From positions 1 to 44,127 of the forward strand of contig JAKEFB010000224.1 of the NCBI GenBank assembly GCA_022616275.1: a DNA stretch of 44,127 bases. The letters run 5' to 3'. The number at the start of each line of letters is the position of its first letter. Position 1 is the first letter of the stretch. The notes under the pieces were generated by a model. It searched no databases, was not told where the DNA came from, and was given only the letters and a program-made list of their open reading frames with translations. The stretch is from Chloroflexota bacterium (lineage in GTDB: Bacteria > Chloroflexota > Anaerolineae > Promineifilales > Promineifilaceae). Of the stretch, positions 8,007 to 15,855 are shown piece by piece. The position numbers and the translations under genes were made by a program.

Positions 8007-8744
8007 CTATTCTTCCTTCTCCGATTTTTCACCTCCTTCTACCAGCCGTTTTAGTTTTTCCTCCACGTTCCCCAAATGGGAAAGCATGGCTTCCCGCGCT
8101 GCTTGTGGGTCTCGCGCTTTCAGGGCTTCGACGATGTGATGGTGATCTATGATGCTTTGTTCGATAACCCCGCCGAGGCGGCCGGTGCGGCGGCGGCTGG
8201 CCAGTCCCAGTTGGTGAATAGATTCGATAAAGCGGCGGAGGATGGGGTTGCGGGCAATGGTGGCGATGAGGGTGTGCAGTTCCAGGTCGGCCTGCAAAAA
8301 CAGTTCCGGATCGTGGGCGGACTCGATTGATTTTTGCAGGCACTGCTCCAGCCTGGCGATCTCTTCGTCGGTAATGCGTTGCGCCGCCAGCTCAATGATG
8401 CCCACTTCGACAATCTTTCGCGCGTCAAAAAGGTCAAGGATGGCGGCATCGCCCAGGGCGAAGACGAAATCGAGGTGCTGGACCAGTTGGGCGGTGTCCA
8501 GCTCGGTCACGTAAGCGCCTGCCCCCTGCCTGACTTCGATGACGTTCATGAGCGCCAGGGCGCGCAGGGCTTCGCGCAGGGCGGGCCGGCCGACGCCCAT
8601 CGTGGCGGCCAGGTCCCTTTCCGGCGGCAGTTTGTCGCCCGGCTTCAACTGCCTGTCTTTGATCATTTGCAAAATGCGCCCGGCGATCTGGTCGGGCAAG
8701 GCCGCCCGTTCAACTGTGCCAAAATCGGTTGGTAGGTTTGTCAT
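8007..8744 (-). CDS. GntR family regulator, FadR subfamily (FCD domain)
   Basis: The protein has 245 residues from the ATG at 8742-8744. An N-terminal winged helix-turn-helix contains GDKLPPERDLAATMGVGR and ends with the wing VIEVRQGAGAYV. The FCD effector domain follows, with the expected metal or ligand histidines in LELHTLI, DHHHIVEAL and LSHLGNVE. Members sense sugar acids and usually repress the operon they lead. The frame stays open upstream to a TTG at 8814-8816, but that would lie within the predicted promoter and operator region, so the shorter form is preferred. A palindrome fitting the FadR-type operator pattern lies just downstream of the predicted promoter, which supports autoregulation of the whole fucose operon. 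Confidence 0.88.
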   Translation of the reverse strand: MTNLPTDFGTVERAALPDQIAGRILQMIKDRQLKPGDKLPPERDLAATMGVGRPALREALRALALMNVIEVRQGAGAYVTELDTAQLVQHLDFVFALGDAAILDLFDARKIVEVGIIELAAQRITDEEIARLEQCLQKSIESAHDPELFLQADLELHTLIATIARNPILRRFIESIHQLGLASRRRTGRLGGVIEQSIIDHHHIVEALKARDPQAAREAMLSHLGNVEEKLKRLVEGGEKSEKEE

Positions 8745-8795
8745 AGGCCAATAAAATGGGTACTGGTAATGTGATAAAGCGGTAAGTTGGCAAGG

Positions 8796-8806
8796 TGGTA
8801 AGACCA
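8796..8806 (-). promoter_or_regulatory. Candidate FadR/GntR-type operator
   Basis: Read on the minus strand the site is TGGTCTTACCA. This fits the FadR-subfamily pattern TNGTNNNACNA with perfect two-fold symmetry. It lies about 10 bases downstream of the predicted -10 of the gntR promoter and 52 bases upstream of the gntR ATG. That is the right place for roadblock-type autorepression. Confidence 0.55.
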
Positions 8807-8816
8807 ATTTGGCCAA

Positions 8817-8845
8817 AGAATAACATAGGAGGATTATTTTGTCAA
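8817..8845 (-). promoter_or_regulatory. Predicted housekeeping promoter of gntR and the fucose operon
   Basis: On the minus strand a perfect -35 TTGACA (8840-8845) is followed after 17 bases by TATTCT (8817-8822), a good -10. Transcription would start near 8810 and cover gntR and the import/catabolic genes. The TetR-type operator at 8864-8881 lies just upstream of the -35. Confidence 0.65.
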
Positions 8846-8863
8846 CTATACAATCTAAATATA

Positions 8864-8881
8864 TAGACCAGTCTCTATAAT
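8864..8881 (-). promoter_or_regulatory. Candidate operator for the TetR (LmrA/YxaF-like) regulator, downstream copy
   Basis: Read on the minus strand the site is ATTATAGAGACTGGTCTA. It shares AGACTGGTCT with the site in the tetR promoter (9591-9608). As I recall it, the LmrA/YxaF box described in Bacillus subtilis fits this at 17 of 18 positions. It sits just upstream of the gntR promoter, so the TetR protein may also influence the fucose operon. Confidence 0.55.
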
Positions 8882-8894
8882 TAAGCTAAAAAAT

Positions 8895-9467
8895 TTAAGC
8901 CGCGCTTTCTGCTGCCAGGAGACGCTCTAGCTCGTCGGCCACCAGTCGTAGGGGATCGCCACTGTGTTGGGTCCGGCTGAGAATGATCGCGCCTTCGATG
9001 GCGGCGGTGATGAAGGTAGCCAGTTGGGCGGCCCGCTGGGGGGGAAAACCGCTGGCGGCCAGCTTTTCCTCAAAAGCCTGCTGGAGCTGCCGGTACGCTT
9101 CCCGGCAGGCCAGGTTGATCCGCTCGCTGGAGGTGGCTGTCTCCAGCGCCACCGTCGTCAGGGGACCGCCGCCCTGGAAACCGGAGCTTTCCACTGCCTG
9201 GGCAATGCGTTGGACGAAGTCGGAGACGGCTCCGGCCGCCTCGTGGTGTTGGGCCAGGCCGTTCCCGATGCGTTGGGAGAGCGTCCGGCCGGCGCGGTGA
9301 ATGGCCTCGGCCGTCAGCTCTTCTTTGCCGTCGGGGAAGTAATAGTAGAGCGACCCTTTAGGGGCGCCGCTTTGGGCAATGATCTGGTTCAGCCCGGTGG
9401 CGTGGTAGCCCTGGATCTCCAGTAGTTGGCAGGTGGTTTCAAGGATGTCGTCCCGTTTTGAGCCCAT
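8895..9467 (-). CDS. TetR family repressor, LmrA/YxaF type
   Basis: The 190-residue protein has an N-terminal TetR helix-turn-helix (about residues 8-53, with GYHATGLNQIIAQSGAPKGSLYYYF). Its C-terminal domain contains GGPLTTVALETA, resembling the LmrA/YxaF-type ligand-binding domain. That group controls drug exporters and flavonoid-responsive genes in Bacillus. Here no exporter is adjacent: the gene stands alone between the large secreted protein and gntR. Its own promoter contains a matching operator between -35 and -10, so autorepression is very likely, and a second operator lies 14 bases past its stop codon, ahead of gntR. The inducer is unknown. Confidence 0.85.
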   Translation of the reverse strand: MGSKRDDILETTCQLLEIQGYHATGLNQIIAQSGAPKGSLYYYFPDGKEELTAEAIHRAGRTLSQRIGNGLAQHHEAAGAVSDFVQRIAQAVESSGFQGGGPLTTVALETATSSERINLACREAYRQLQQAFEEKLAASGFPPQRAAQLATFITAAIEGAIILSRTQHSGDPLRLVADELERLLAAESAA

Positions 9468-9590
9468 TTCTGTCTCTCAAAGCGATGGTCCAACAAACGT
9501 TCAGGCCGGTCTCCGGTTCGGGCCTGGAAGAACCAGTACGGCCGGAGACCGGCCACAGCCCGCGAGGCAGCGGTAGCTATCCCCTATCAT

Positions 9591-9620
9591 ATTATATAGA
9601 CTGGTCTGTTTGGTTGTCAA
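9591..9620 (-). promoter_or_regulatory. tetR promoter with embedded TetR operator
   Basis: On the minus strand a perfect -35 TTGACA (9615-9620) and a perfect -10 TATAAT (9591-9596) are separated by 18 bases. The plus-strand sequence ATTATATAGACTGGTCTG (9591-9608) fills the -10 and spacer and matches the LmrA/YxaF-type box at 17 of 18 positions, as I recall that consensus. Bound repressor would block RNA polymerase directly. Confidence 0.7.
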
Positions 9621-9636
9621 GAGGGAAAATTCTTAA

Positions 9637-9673
9637 GCCCGTAGAGACGTCCCAACGGGACGTCTCTACGGGC
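9637..9673 (-). terminator. 17-bp palindrome, probable terminator of the large secreted-protein gene
   Basis: Perfect 17-base arms (9637-9653 and 9657-9673) flank an AAC triplet. The hairpin starts 19 bases beyond the stop codon of the gene at 9692-13606. On the minus strand it is followed by TTAAGAATTTT, a weak T-rich tail, so it can act as an intrinsic terminator in front of the tetR promoter. Confidence 0.7.
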
Positions 9674-9691
9674 AGCGGTCCCTTCCCAGCT

Positions 9692-12600
9692 TTAATTTCT
9701 GAAAATGAGCGGCAGGTAGATCCGGCGGCTGGCAAAGACGATCACCGCGACCGAGTTGTTAGCCGTTTCCAGCTCCGGCCCGGCCTGGCCGATGGTGAAG
9801 GGGATGGTCAGGTTGGTGAAGGGCGGCACGCTGGCGTTGACCATCACGGTCACGGCGATGGTCAACGGCCCGCTGCCGGCCGGCAGGTTGCCGACGTTCC
9901 AGACCAGGTTGGGCGAGGTGGCCACCGGCGGCGGGCTGGCGCTGACGAAGGTCAGCCCGGCCGGCAACGTGCCGGTAATGAGCGTCCCGCCGGCGGCCGC
10001 GCCGCCCCGGTTGCCGTAGGTGAGGAGGAACGTTACCTGTTCGCCCGGCAGAGCGGCTGCATTTGCACCTTGTACCCACAGGTCCGGATAAGTAGAGCCC
10101 AGCGACACTTCGTCCAGGTAGGCCCAGGCCAGCGGGGCGTTGGCGGCCTGCTCCAGGCGGAAGGTCAGGGTAACGCTTTGCCCGGACCAGGATGAGAGGT
10201 CGGCCCGGCCGTGGGCCCAGCCGGTGCCGGTGGAACCGGTGAGAGAGAGGAGCGAAGTGGTCGTGTTGCCATCGTCTACTTCAGCGACCAGTTGCGAGCC
10301 ATTGTTGCTCAGTGTGCCGCCTAATTGATAAAGGAAGGAAAGTGACGGGCTGGTTATAGTTAGGGGAATGGTTACCACCTGAGTCAGTATCGAATCGCCG
10401 CTTACACTGGTTACGGCCGGCCCTCGATAATAGAGATCGCCATCACCTGTCGAATCATCGAGCCAGGCGATATGAACCGAGCCACTATAGTCAATTGCTA
10501 TCCTGGGCAGGTAGGAATTGTCGCTGTTGTTCGATAGGTTTTGCACGGCTGACCAGCTCCCGTCACTCAACATATAGGTGTAGGATACATCTTCGTAGAA
10601 TGCGGCGTAGATACTTCCTCCCCAGGCTACGTGAGGAAAACCGCTTTGGTCCAGGGCTAATACAGGGTAAGAGAAGAAACCCGTATTGCCAGAGAGATTA
10701 GTTGTGTCAGCCCAGGCTCCGTTATTCAACCGTTGGTTGTAGACAATTTGCTCGCCGCTTGACCAGACAATGTGAAGTGTTCCGTCAGCCGCCACAGCCA
10801 ATTCACTGGAGCCGCCAAGGCCGGCCACTTTTTGAGCGACCAACCAATCACCACTACTGTTCCGTTGCCGGTAGTGTAACCCTCCATCTGGTGGATCGTA
10901 GTTGGTCCACAAAACGTGTACTTCCCCAACGGGACCGACGGCCAGTGATGGATCGTAATCATTGGTCGAATTGTTAGAAAGGTTAAGGGGTAAAGACCAA
11001 GAACCACCGATTGGGCGGTGGGTGTAGAAAATTTCAGAGTCTCCCGATAAAGGAGATTGCCAGTAAACCAAATGGACGCTTCCACTATTATCTACTCTGA
11101 AATCTCCAGGGAAAGGATCGTTGCCGTTTCCAGATACAAGTTCTGGCTGGGTCCAACCCCCATTTGGGTTGCGCTGGCTGTAGAATAGGTGTCTGTCAGA
11201 AAGATAAGTTTCCTTCCAGATAACATGCACTATCCCGTTGTTCCCGACTGCTACATATGCTTCCCGGGCATAAGAGCTACCACTGCTTACGGTCTCTGGA
11301 TTCGACCAATTACCATTTTGTAACCGGGCATAGCGGACGAATTCACTTCCTGTGTAACTGGACCAGACAGCATGGATGACGCCGTTTGACCCTATGACTA
11401 CATTTGGCTCACCACCACCCATACTATCCAGTAACTGAACGCTCAACCATGTCCCGTTATTGTTGCGCCGGGCGTAATGTATACCAGTTTCTCCCCAAAG
11501 GACGTGAAGTTTATTCTGCGAGTCAACAACGAGAGCGGGTCTGTAAGCAGAATAAACTGGAATGTTCGAGAGGTTTTGGAGTGGGCCGAAAGTAAACGGG
11601 GGCTGGCCAAAGAAGGTAGAATACTGGCCGGTGTGGCGGATGGCGTTGGTGATGACAGGCGTAAACGCCCCGTCGGTGTTCCACTCCGGCTCCAGGCTGC
11701 CGCTTTCAAAGCCCCAGTTGCCAACGACGTTATCGGCCGGAGGCAGGATGGCGTTGAAGCGCAGATCATAACCGGCCGGCGCAATGACGGCCGGTAAATC
11801 GCCATAGCCGGCCTTGCTTAGATCCAGACTGTAGGTTGAAGAAGTGGTAGCCACGTAGCCGCCATAGGCGCCGTTGCTATCGCCAGAAATCGTGCCCACG
11901 GCCGCCGGGTTAGTCGTAACGGTAGCTCCTACCACAGGCGCATTGCCGTTATCTTGCACCAGGCCACTGGCGCCCCAGGTGTAGAAGGTTGTCTGGGTAT
12001 CGCCGTTGCCGGCCGGCCAGGCTTCGACGTTTTGTGCTCCATCTATAGCTCGCTCTCGGAAGGCCACTGTCTGGCCGCTGGCGGCGCCGCTAAAGACGGC
12101 CGAATTGGCGGTCGTACCAGTTTGCCAGTTCGTCCAACTGCCGTTGCCAATGCGGTACTGAGCATCATATCTGGCAATGCCGGAGCCGCCTGGGTCCCAA
12201 CCGGACCAATAGAGGAGCAAATTGCCGCCAAAGCGGAAGAAAGGTGATACTGGGGCTATGGCCGAGACAGGAGGAAGGTTTTCGACGGTGGTTACAGCAT
12301 CCGGCCCGGCCGGCCAGGGCTCCAAATTATAGGCATTGTCCCGAGCCCGGCTGCGGAAAGAGTAGGTCTGGCCACCAACGCCAGGATGTGAGCCAGAGGT
12401 GGCCGTCGTGTTCACCAGCCAATCGGTCCAGGGGTCGCTACCCTGCCGTACCTGGACGTCGTAACTCCGCAGGCCCGACCCACCACTATCACTGCCGGTC
12501 CAGCGGACTGGAATTGGGCCAGCGGATTGTATTGGCAACGGGTTGACACTGGAGGTAGGCGCTTGAATCTCAACTGTTTGCCAGTCGGGATTCCAATCCC

Positions 12601-13606
12601 GGTCGTTGGCGCTTAGGCCAATAGCATTCCAATAGGTGGTATTCAAGGCATTCAGATAGGCTTGTGTCCAGTACCAGGTGCCGCCCTGCTGGATAAAAGA
12701 AATGTGAGTGAAGGCAATGTATTGGCCGTCAGGTGACCAGCTCCGTACCCAGGCATCAGTCTGGTACTGGTACGAATCGTAAACCTGTTGTTGGTTAGAA
12801 CCACTGGCGTTCATCAACCATACCTCTTGCCAGCCATCGTTGTCGCCGTCCGAGTCGTAGGCGATTTTGCTGCCATCCGGCGACCAGGCCGGGTTGTTAC
12901 TGTAAGCCTGGTTGGAGAGTTGTATCTGGTTAGAGCCGTTGGCATTCATGGTGTAGATGCGGTAGCCGCCGGTGCGACGAGAGACGAAGGCGATTTTGCT
13001 GCCGTCCGGCGACCATACCGGCGAAGCGTCGTAATCGCCGTCAAACGTCAGGCGGGTCTGGCCGGAGCCGTCGGCGTTCATGACGTAAATCTCCGGCTGG
13101 CCGTCGCGGTAGGACTGGAAGGCAATTCGAGCGCCGTCCGGCGACCAGGCTGGGTTGACGTTGTCAAATCCGGTGAAGGTCAACCGGACCTGGTTGCTGC
13201 TGTCGGCGTTCATGGTGAAGATTTCGTAGGTGCCGGAACGTTTGGAAGAAAAGACGATGCGTGTCGCGCCGCGATTGAAACGGGGATGGATATCGGCGGC
13301 AACGATTTGCGTCAGGCGGGCCTGGCCGGAGCCATCGTCGTTGCCATTGTAGATTTCCCATTGGTTGTCGCGATAGGACTGGAAGACGAGCTTGCTCCAG
13401 GGGATTATTTGGGGATTGGTAGGTTGGGGTGGGGATTCCGGCCGCGGGTCCCGCAAGAGGCGTTCGGCCGTATAGTTGTAGAGCGGCCGGGCCGGCGGGT
13501 TTTCTTCCGCAGCCGGCGTCGCCTGGCCGGCCAGGACGGTGGCAAAGGTACTCAGGCCCAGGACGACCAGGGCCGTGGCCATGAGGGCCAAGATTCTTTT
13601 ATTCAT
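9692..13606 (-). CDS. Large secreted multi-domain protein: TolB-like propeller, sialidase-like propeller, DUF11 and YLPLI tail
   Basis: The protein has 1304 residues and begins with a signal peptide (about 1-27). Residues about 70-340 are WD40-like PD40/TolB repeats, each with WSPDG and I(Y/F)xMNxxGSN. About 345-555 are two Ig/FN3-like modules with W(T/S)GxDxGGSG and ending in EPWP/EAWP. About 560-620 resemble a carboxypeptidase-regulatory-like domain. About 690-1065 hold eight repeats of the form (D/G)xxGxxHVxW...Y.(R/Q)R...G.W, a BNR/sialidase-like propeller. A jelly-roll-like domain (about 1070-1170) and a DUF11 domain (about 1180-1290) follow, and the chain ends RRIYLPLIFRN. No catalytic residues are evident, so binding or surface display is more likely than catalysis. 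AAGGAA precedes the ATG. The coding sequence for the sialidase-like part is visibly poorer in GC than its flanks. Confidence 0.85.
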   Translation of the reverse strand: MNKRILALMATALVVLGLSTFATVLAGQATPAAEENPPARPLYNYTAERLLRDPRPESPPQPTNPQIIPWSKLVFQSYRDNQWEIYNGNDDGSGQARLTQIVAADIHPRFNRGATRIVFSSKRSGTYEIFTMNADSSNQVRLTFTGFDNVNPAWSPDGARIAFQSYRDGQPEIYVMNADGSGQTRLTFDGDYDASPVWSPDGSKIAFVSRRTGGYRIYTMNANGSNQIQLSNQAYSNNPAWSPDGSKIAYDSDGDNDGWQEVWLMNASGSNQQQVYDSYQYQTDAWVRSWSPDGQYIAFTHISFIQQGGTWYWTQAYLNALNTTYWNAIGLSANDRDWNPDWQTVEIQAPTSSVNPLPIQSAGPIPVRWTGSDSGGSGLRSYDVQVRQGSDPWTDWLVNTTATSGSHPGVGGQTYSFRSRARDNAYNLEPWPAGPDAVTTVENLPPVSAIAPVSPFFRFGGNLLLYWSGWDPGGSGIARYDAQYRIGNGSWTNWQTGTTANSAVFSGAASGQTVAFRERAIDGAQNVEAWPAGNGDTQTTFYTWGASGLVQDNGNAPVVGATVTTNPAAVGTISGDSNGAYGGYVATTSSTYSLDLSKAGYGDLPAVIAPAGYDLRFNAILPPADNVVGNWGFESGSLEPEWNTDGAFTPVITNAIRHTGQYSTFFGQPPFTFGPLQNLSNIPVYSAYRPALVVDSQNKLHVLWGETGIHYARRNNNGTWLSVQLLDSMGGGEPNVVIGSNGVIHAVWSSYTGSEFVRYARLQNGNWSNPETVSSGSSYAREAYVAVGNNGIVHVIWKETYLSDRHLFYSQRNPNGGWTQPELVSGNGNDPFPGDFRVDNSGSVHLVYWQSPLSGDSEIFYTHRPIGGSWSLPLNLSNNSTNDYDPSLAVGPVGEVHVLWTNYDPPDGGLHYRQRNSSGDWLVAQKVAGLGGSSELAVAADGTLHIVWSSGEQIVYNQRLNNGAWADTTNLSGNTGFFSYPVLALDQSGFPHVAWGGSIYAAFYEDVSYTYMLSDGSWSAVQNLSNNSDNSYLPRIAIDYSGSVHIAWLDDSTGDGDLYYRGPAVTSVSGDSILTQVVTIPLTITSPSLSFLYQLGGTLSNNGSQLVAEVDDGNTTTSLLSLTGSTGTGWAHGRADLSSWSGQSVTLTFRLEQAANAPLAWAYLDEVSLGSTYPDLWVQGANAAALPGEQVTFLLTYGNRGGAAAGGTLITGTLPAGLTFVSASPPPVATSPNLVWNVGNLPAGSGPLTIAVTVMVNASVPPFTNLTIPFTIGQAGPELETANNSVAVIVFASRRIYLPLIFRN

Positions 13607-13761
13607 TTTTCCTTACTCTTACACATGGGAAGCCGGCGCGGCTCCCTCCACTGGTTAAAAATTTATCCCGGATCAGCAGGGCGATGGATGACCATCACCA
13701 GACTCTAATTATCCCCCTCTCTTTTGCCTTTAGCAACTCTTTTCGTAAAAATCAGGACATA

Positions 13762-14298
13762 TTACCCCTGGGAAAACAGGGCCAGCAGTTCACGTTGTTG
13801 CTCCGACAGGACCAGGAGTTGGCATCGCTGAGTGGGATAAATCTCGGCCGCATCCCACAAGGCCGGCCGCACGGTGGTCGGGATGCCTATTTTCACGCCG
13901 CGCCGGCGCAAGGCCTGGATCAGTTCGCGCACGTCGAAAAGATAAACGTACTCAATGACCCACGGCCGGGGACCGCCGCGCGGCGCGGCCGGTCCCGATT
14001 TCGGCCCCGTCAGGGCCAGGTAAAAATCGGGCAGGGTGTTGGAAGGGACGTCCAGCAGCCCTTCTTGCCGGCCGTACCACTTCACGTTGACCGGCCGGCC
14101 GGCCAACGGGCCTCCGGCGAAAAAGCCATCAACACTTTTCCGCCCGGCCGGCGTCTCCAGGCTAATGCCAAAAATACGAGCAGCAATGTACTCGCCGACG
14201 TAATCGAACAGGGCCAGGCGGCCGATGAGGGCCGAGACCTCCTGGGTCACTGTGTTCTGCGTTTTGATGAGTTGCGCCAGCCGGACCAGATCTTCCAT
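13762..14298 (-). CDS. Small conserved protein with a PD-(D/E)XK-like core (DUF6998-like)
   Basis: I do not recognise a named protein. The 178-residue chain has no signal peptide or membrane segment. Residues 34-76 show VGEYIAARIFGISL, then SVDG and VNVKWYG. The E36, D57, (V)xVK73 spacing is that of restriction-endonuclease-like folds and resembles the DUF6998 family. The C-terminal half contains EYVYLFDVRELIQALRRRG and a closing segment rich in Gln and Leu. Good start context is the ATG at 14296-14298 with CCAGGAGG just upstream. It is divergent from the phosphate operon, sharing the 14299-14662 spacer. A role in DNA cleavage or substrate recognition is only a structural guess. Confidence 0.55.
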   Translation of the reverse strand: MEDLVRLAQLIKTQNTVTQEVSALIGRLALFDYVGEYIAARIFGISLETPAGRKSVDGFFAGGPLAGRPVNVKWYGRQEGLLDVPSNTLPDFYLALTGPKSGPAAPRGGPRPWVIEYVYLFDVRELIQALRRRGVKIGIPTTVRPALWDAAEIYPTQRCQLLVLSEQQRELLALFSQG

Positions 14299-14662
14299 GT
14301 TACCTCCTGGTTAAATCGGCGGGGATTGAAGTTAGGTAAAACCTAACCCGGGGATTAGGGGATTGAATAAAAAGGGTTTCCTGACTTCGTCTATAGAAAA
14401 TAGTACACGGTTAGTCGTTATTTTAATTGAATCTCGTGACCTGGCTCTGGGAGTATGGCCCACTTTTAACACGCTGTTAACAAGACCATAGCCTAACGTT
14501 AACACCCTCTTGAAAAGCCGTTAAATCGGCCGTGTTATCTTTCTGATTGTGAAAAATTGAACAGCTTGCCCCGGGTGGTCTGGGGTAATTACCCCTGCCT
14601 GCTGTTAACCCGTCGGGGTAGCGGATCAAAAACTTTGATACTTATTGCGAGGAGAAGAAAGA
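14299..14662. other. Divergent intergenic region upstream of pstS
   Basis: These 364 bases separate the nuclease-like gene (minus) from pstS (plus). They hold the PhoP box at 14466-14526. Between the box and pstS there is a leader of about 120 bases with one short inverted repeat (GGGGTAATTACCCC, 14582-14595). I see no credible open reading frame here. Confidence 0.6.
14466..14526 (+). promoter_or_regulatory. PhoP box of the pst operon: six units at exact 11-base spacing
   Basis: TTAACA-like hexamers recur every 11 bases: TTAACA at 14466, TTAACA at 14477, a degenerate ATAGCC at 14488, TTAACA at 14499, TTGAAA at 14510 and TTAAAT at 14521. TTAACA repeats with 5-base gaps are the established binding pattern of the Gram-positive regulator PhoP, which activates phosphate-starvation genes. 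A weak -10 candidate (TTATCT, 14535-14540) follows. The site drives pstS and the genes after it. Confidence 0.78.
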
Positions 14663-15712
14663 ATGTATCGCCAATTATTGATTATTTTTTTGATAGTAGC
14701 TCTGGCGCTGGTCGCTTGTACGTCCGAGACCCAGCCCGAGGCCCAGGCCACACAGCCGGCGGCCAACGAAAATCAGGCCGAACCTGAGCCGACCGAAGCG
14801 GCCGAGGAGCCAGCTCCAACCGAAGAGGCCATGCCCGAGGAGACAGGTTCTGGCCTGCCGGCGGTAGACCCGCTGGCAGTGGAGGGCGACATCGTCACGG
14901 CCGGCAGCTCGACGGTCTTTCCCTTGACCGAGCGGATGGCCGAGCGGTTCGAGGATGAAGGCTACGCCGGCAACATCACCATTGACAGCATTGGTAGCGG
15001 GGCCGGGTTCGAGCGGTTCTGTGTGGCCGGAGAGACGGACATTTCTAACGCCAGCCGGCCGATCAATGAAGAAGAAATCGCCTCCTGCCAGGCGATTGGC
15101 CGGGAGGTGGTTGAGTTCCGGGTGGGGACGGACGCCCTGGCGGTGGTCGTCAACCCGGCCAACGACTTTGTGGATGACCTGACGCTGGAGCAGTTGGCCC
15201 TGGCCTTCTCTACGGCCGAGACGTGGGCCGACATTGACCCGGGCTGGCCGGCCGAGCCGATCCTGCGCTTCAGCCCCGGCACCGACAGCGGGACGTTCGA
15301 CTACTTCGTGGAAGAGGTCTTTGACGAGGACGAGGCCCCGCTTCTGAGCGCCGCCAACTTGCAGTTGAGCGAGGACGACAACATCCTGGTCCAGGGTGTG
15401 GCCGGCAGCCAGTACGCCATCGGCTATTTCGGTTACGCCTATTACCAGGAAAACCAGGAATCGCTGCGAGTCCTATCCATTGAGGGCGTGGAGCCGTCGG
15501 CCGAAAACGTGGACAACGCTTCCTACCCCTTGGCCCGGCCGCTGTTCATCTACTCGGCCACCGAGATCTTGCAGGAGAAGCCCCAGGTGGCCGCCTTCAT
15601 TAACTTCTACCTGACCTACGTCAACGAGGAGATCGTGGACGTTGGCTACTTCCCCGCCAGCGAGGACGCCTATAACCAGGCTGTCCAGAACTGGTTGGAC
15701 GCTGCGGGATAG
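14663..15712 (+). CDS. pstS: Phosphate-binding lipoprotein PstS
   Basis: The 349-residue protein has a lipoprotein signal ending LVAC (Cys19), an acidic Pro/Glu/Ala linker (20-70) and a class-II phosphate-binding domain. The ligand loops are visible: [11 protein letters not shown] (79-89), NASRP (129-133) and GTDSG (206-210). The C-terminal half carries QYAIGYFGYAYY and ARPLFIY. It captures phosphate outside the membrane and delivers it to PstC/PstA. The start at 14663 is preferred over an in-frame ATG 18 bases upstream because GAGGAG lies 8 bases before it. It is first in the operon, and a hairpin separates it from pstC. Its closest visible relative is the permuted domain inside PstA of the same operon. 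Confidence 0.95.
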   Translation: MYRQLLIIFLIVALALVACTSETQPEAQATQPAANENQAEPEPTEAAEEPAPTEEAMPEETGSGLPAVDPLAVEGDIVTAGSSTVFPLTERMAERFEDEGYAGNITIDSIGSGAGFERFCVAGETDISNASRPINEEEIASCQAIGREVVEFRVGTDALAVVVNPANDFVDDLTLEQLALAFSTAETWADIDPGWPAEPILRFSPGTDSGTFDYFVEEVFDEDEAPLLSAANLQLSEDDNILVQGVAGSQYAIGYFGYAYYQENQESLRVLSIEGVEPSAENVDNASYPLARPLFIYSATEILQEKPQVAAFINFYLTYVNEEIVDVGYFPASEDAYNQAVQNWLDAAG

Positions 15713-15724
15713 TAAAAGTAGAAG

Positions 15725-15757
15725 ACCCCGTAGGTCTTGGAGACCTACGGGGTCTGG
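15725..15757. terminator. 15-bp hairpin between pstS and pstC
   Basis: Perfect 15-base arms (15725-15739 and 15743-15757) flank TGG. It begins 12 bases after the pstS stop and has no T-run. It probably sets the excess of PstS over the membrane subunits by transcript processing or attenuation. Confidence 0.75.
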
Positions 15758-15855
15758 GATTGCGGTGATGAGGAGAAGGGCAACCCCCTTCTCCTCGTGG
15801 CGCGCCAGGATCAGGTTTGCTTATGCGCTGGGAGAGAATCGAAGAGGAGGAAGGA

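Noticed and set aside
8745-8816. 24-residue N-terminal extension of the GntR protein from a TTG
   Set aside because: The extension spans the predicted operator and ends near the -10, has no Shine-Dalgarno and is unlike family N-termini.
12788-13708. Plus-strand open frame of 306 codons, partly repetitive
   Set aside because: The repetition mirrors the PD40 repeats of the secreted protein on the other strand; not an independent gene.
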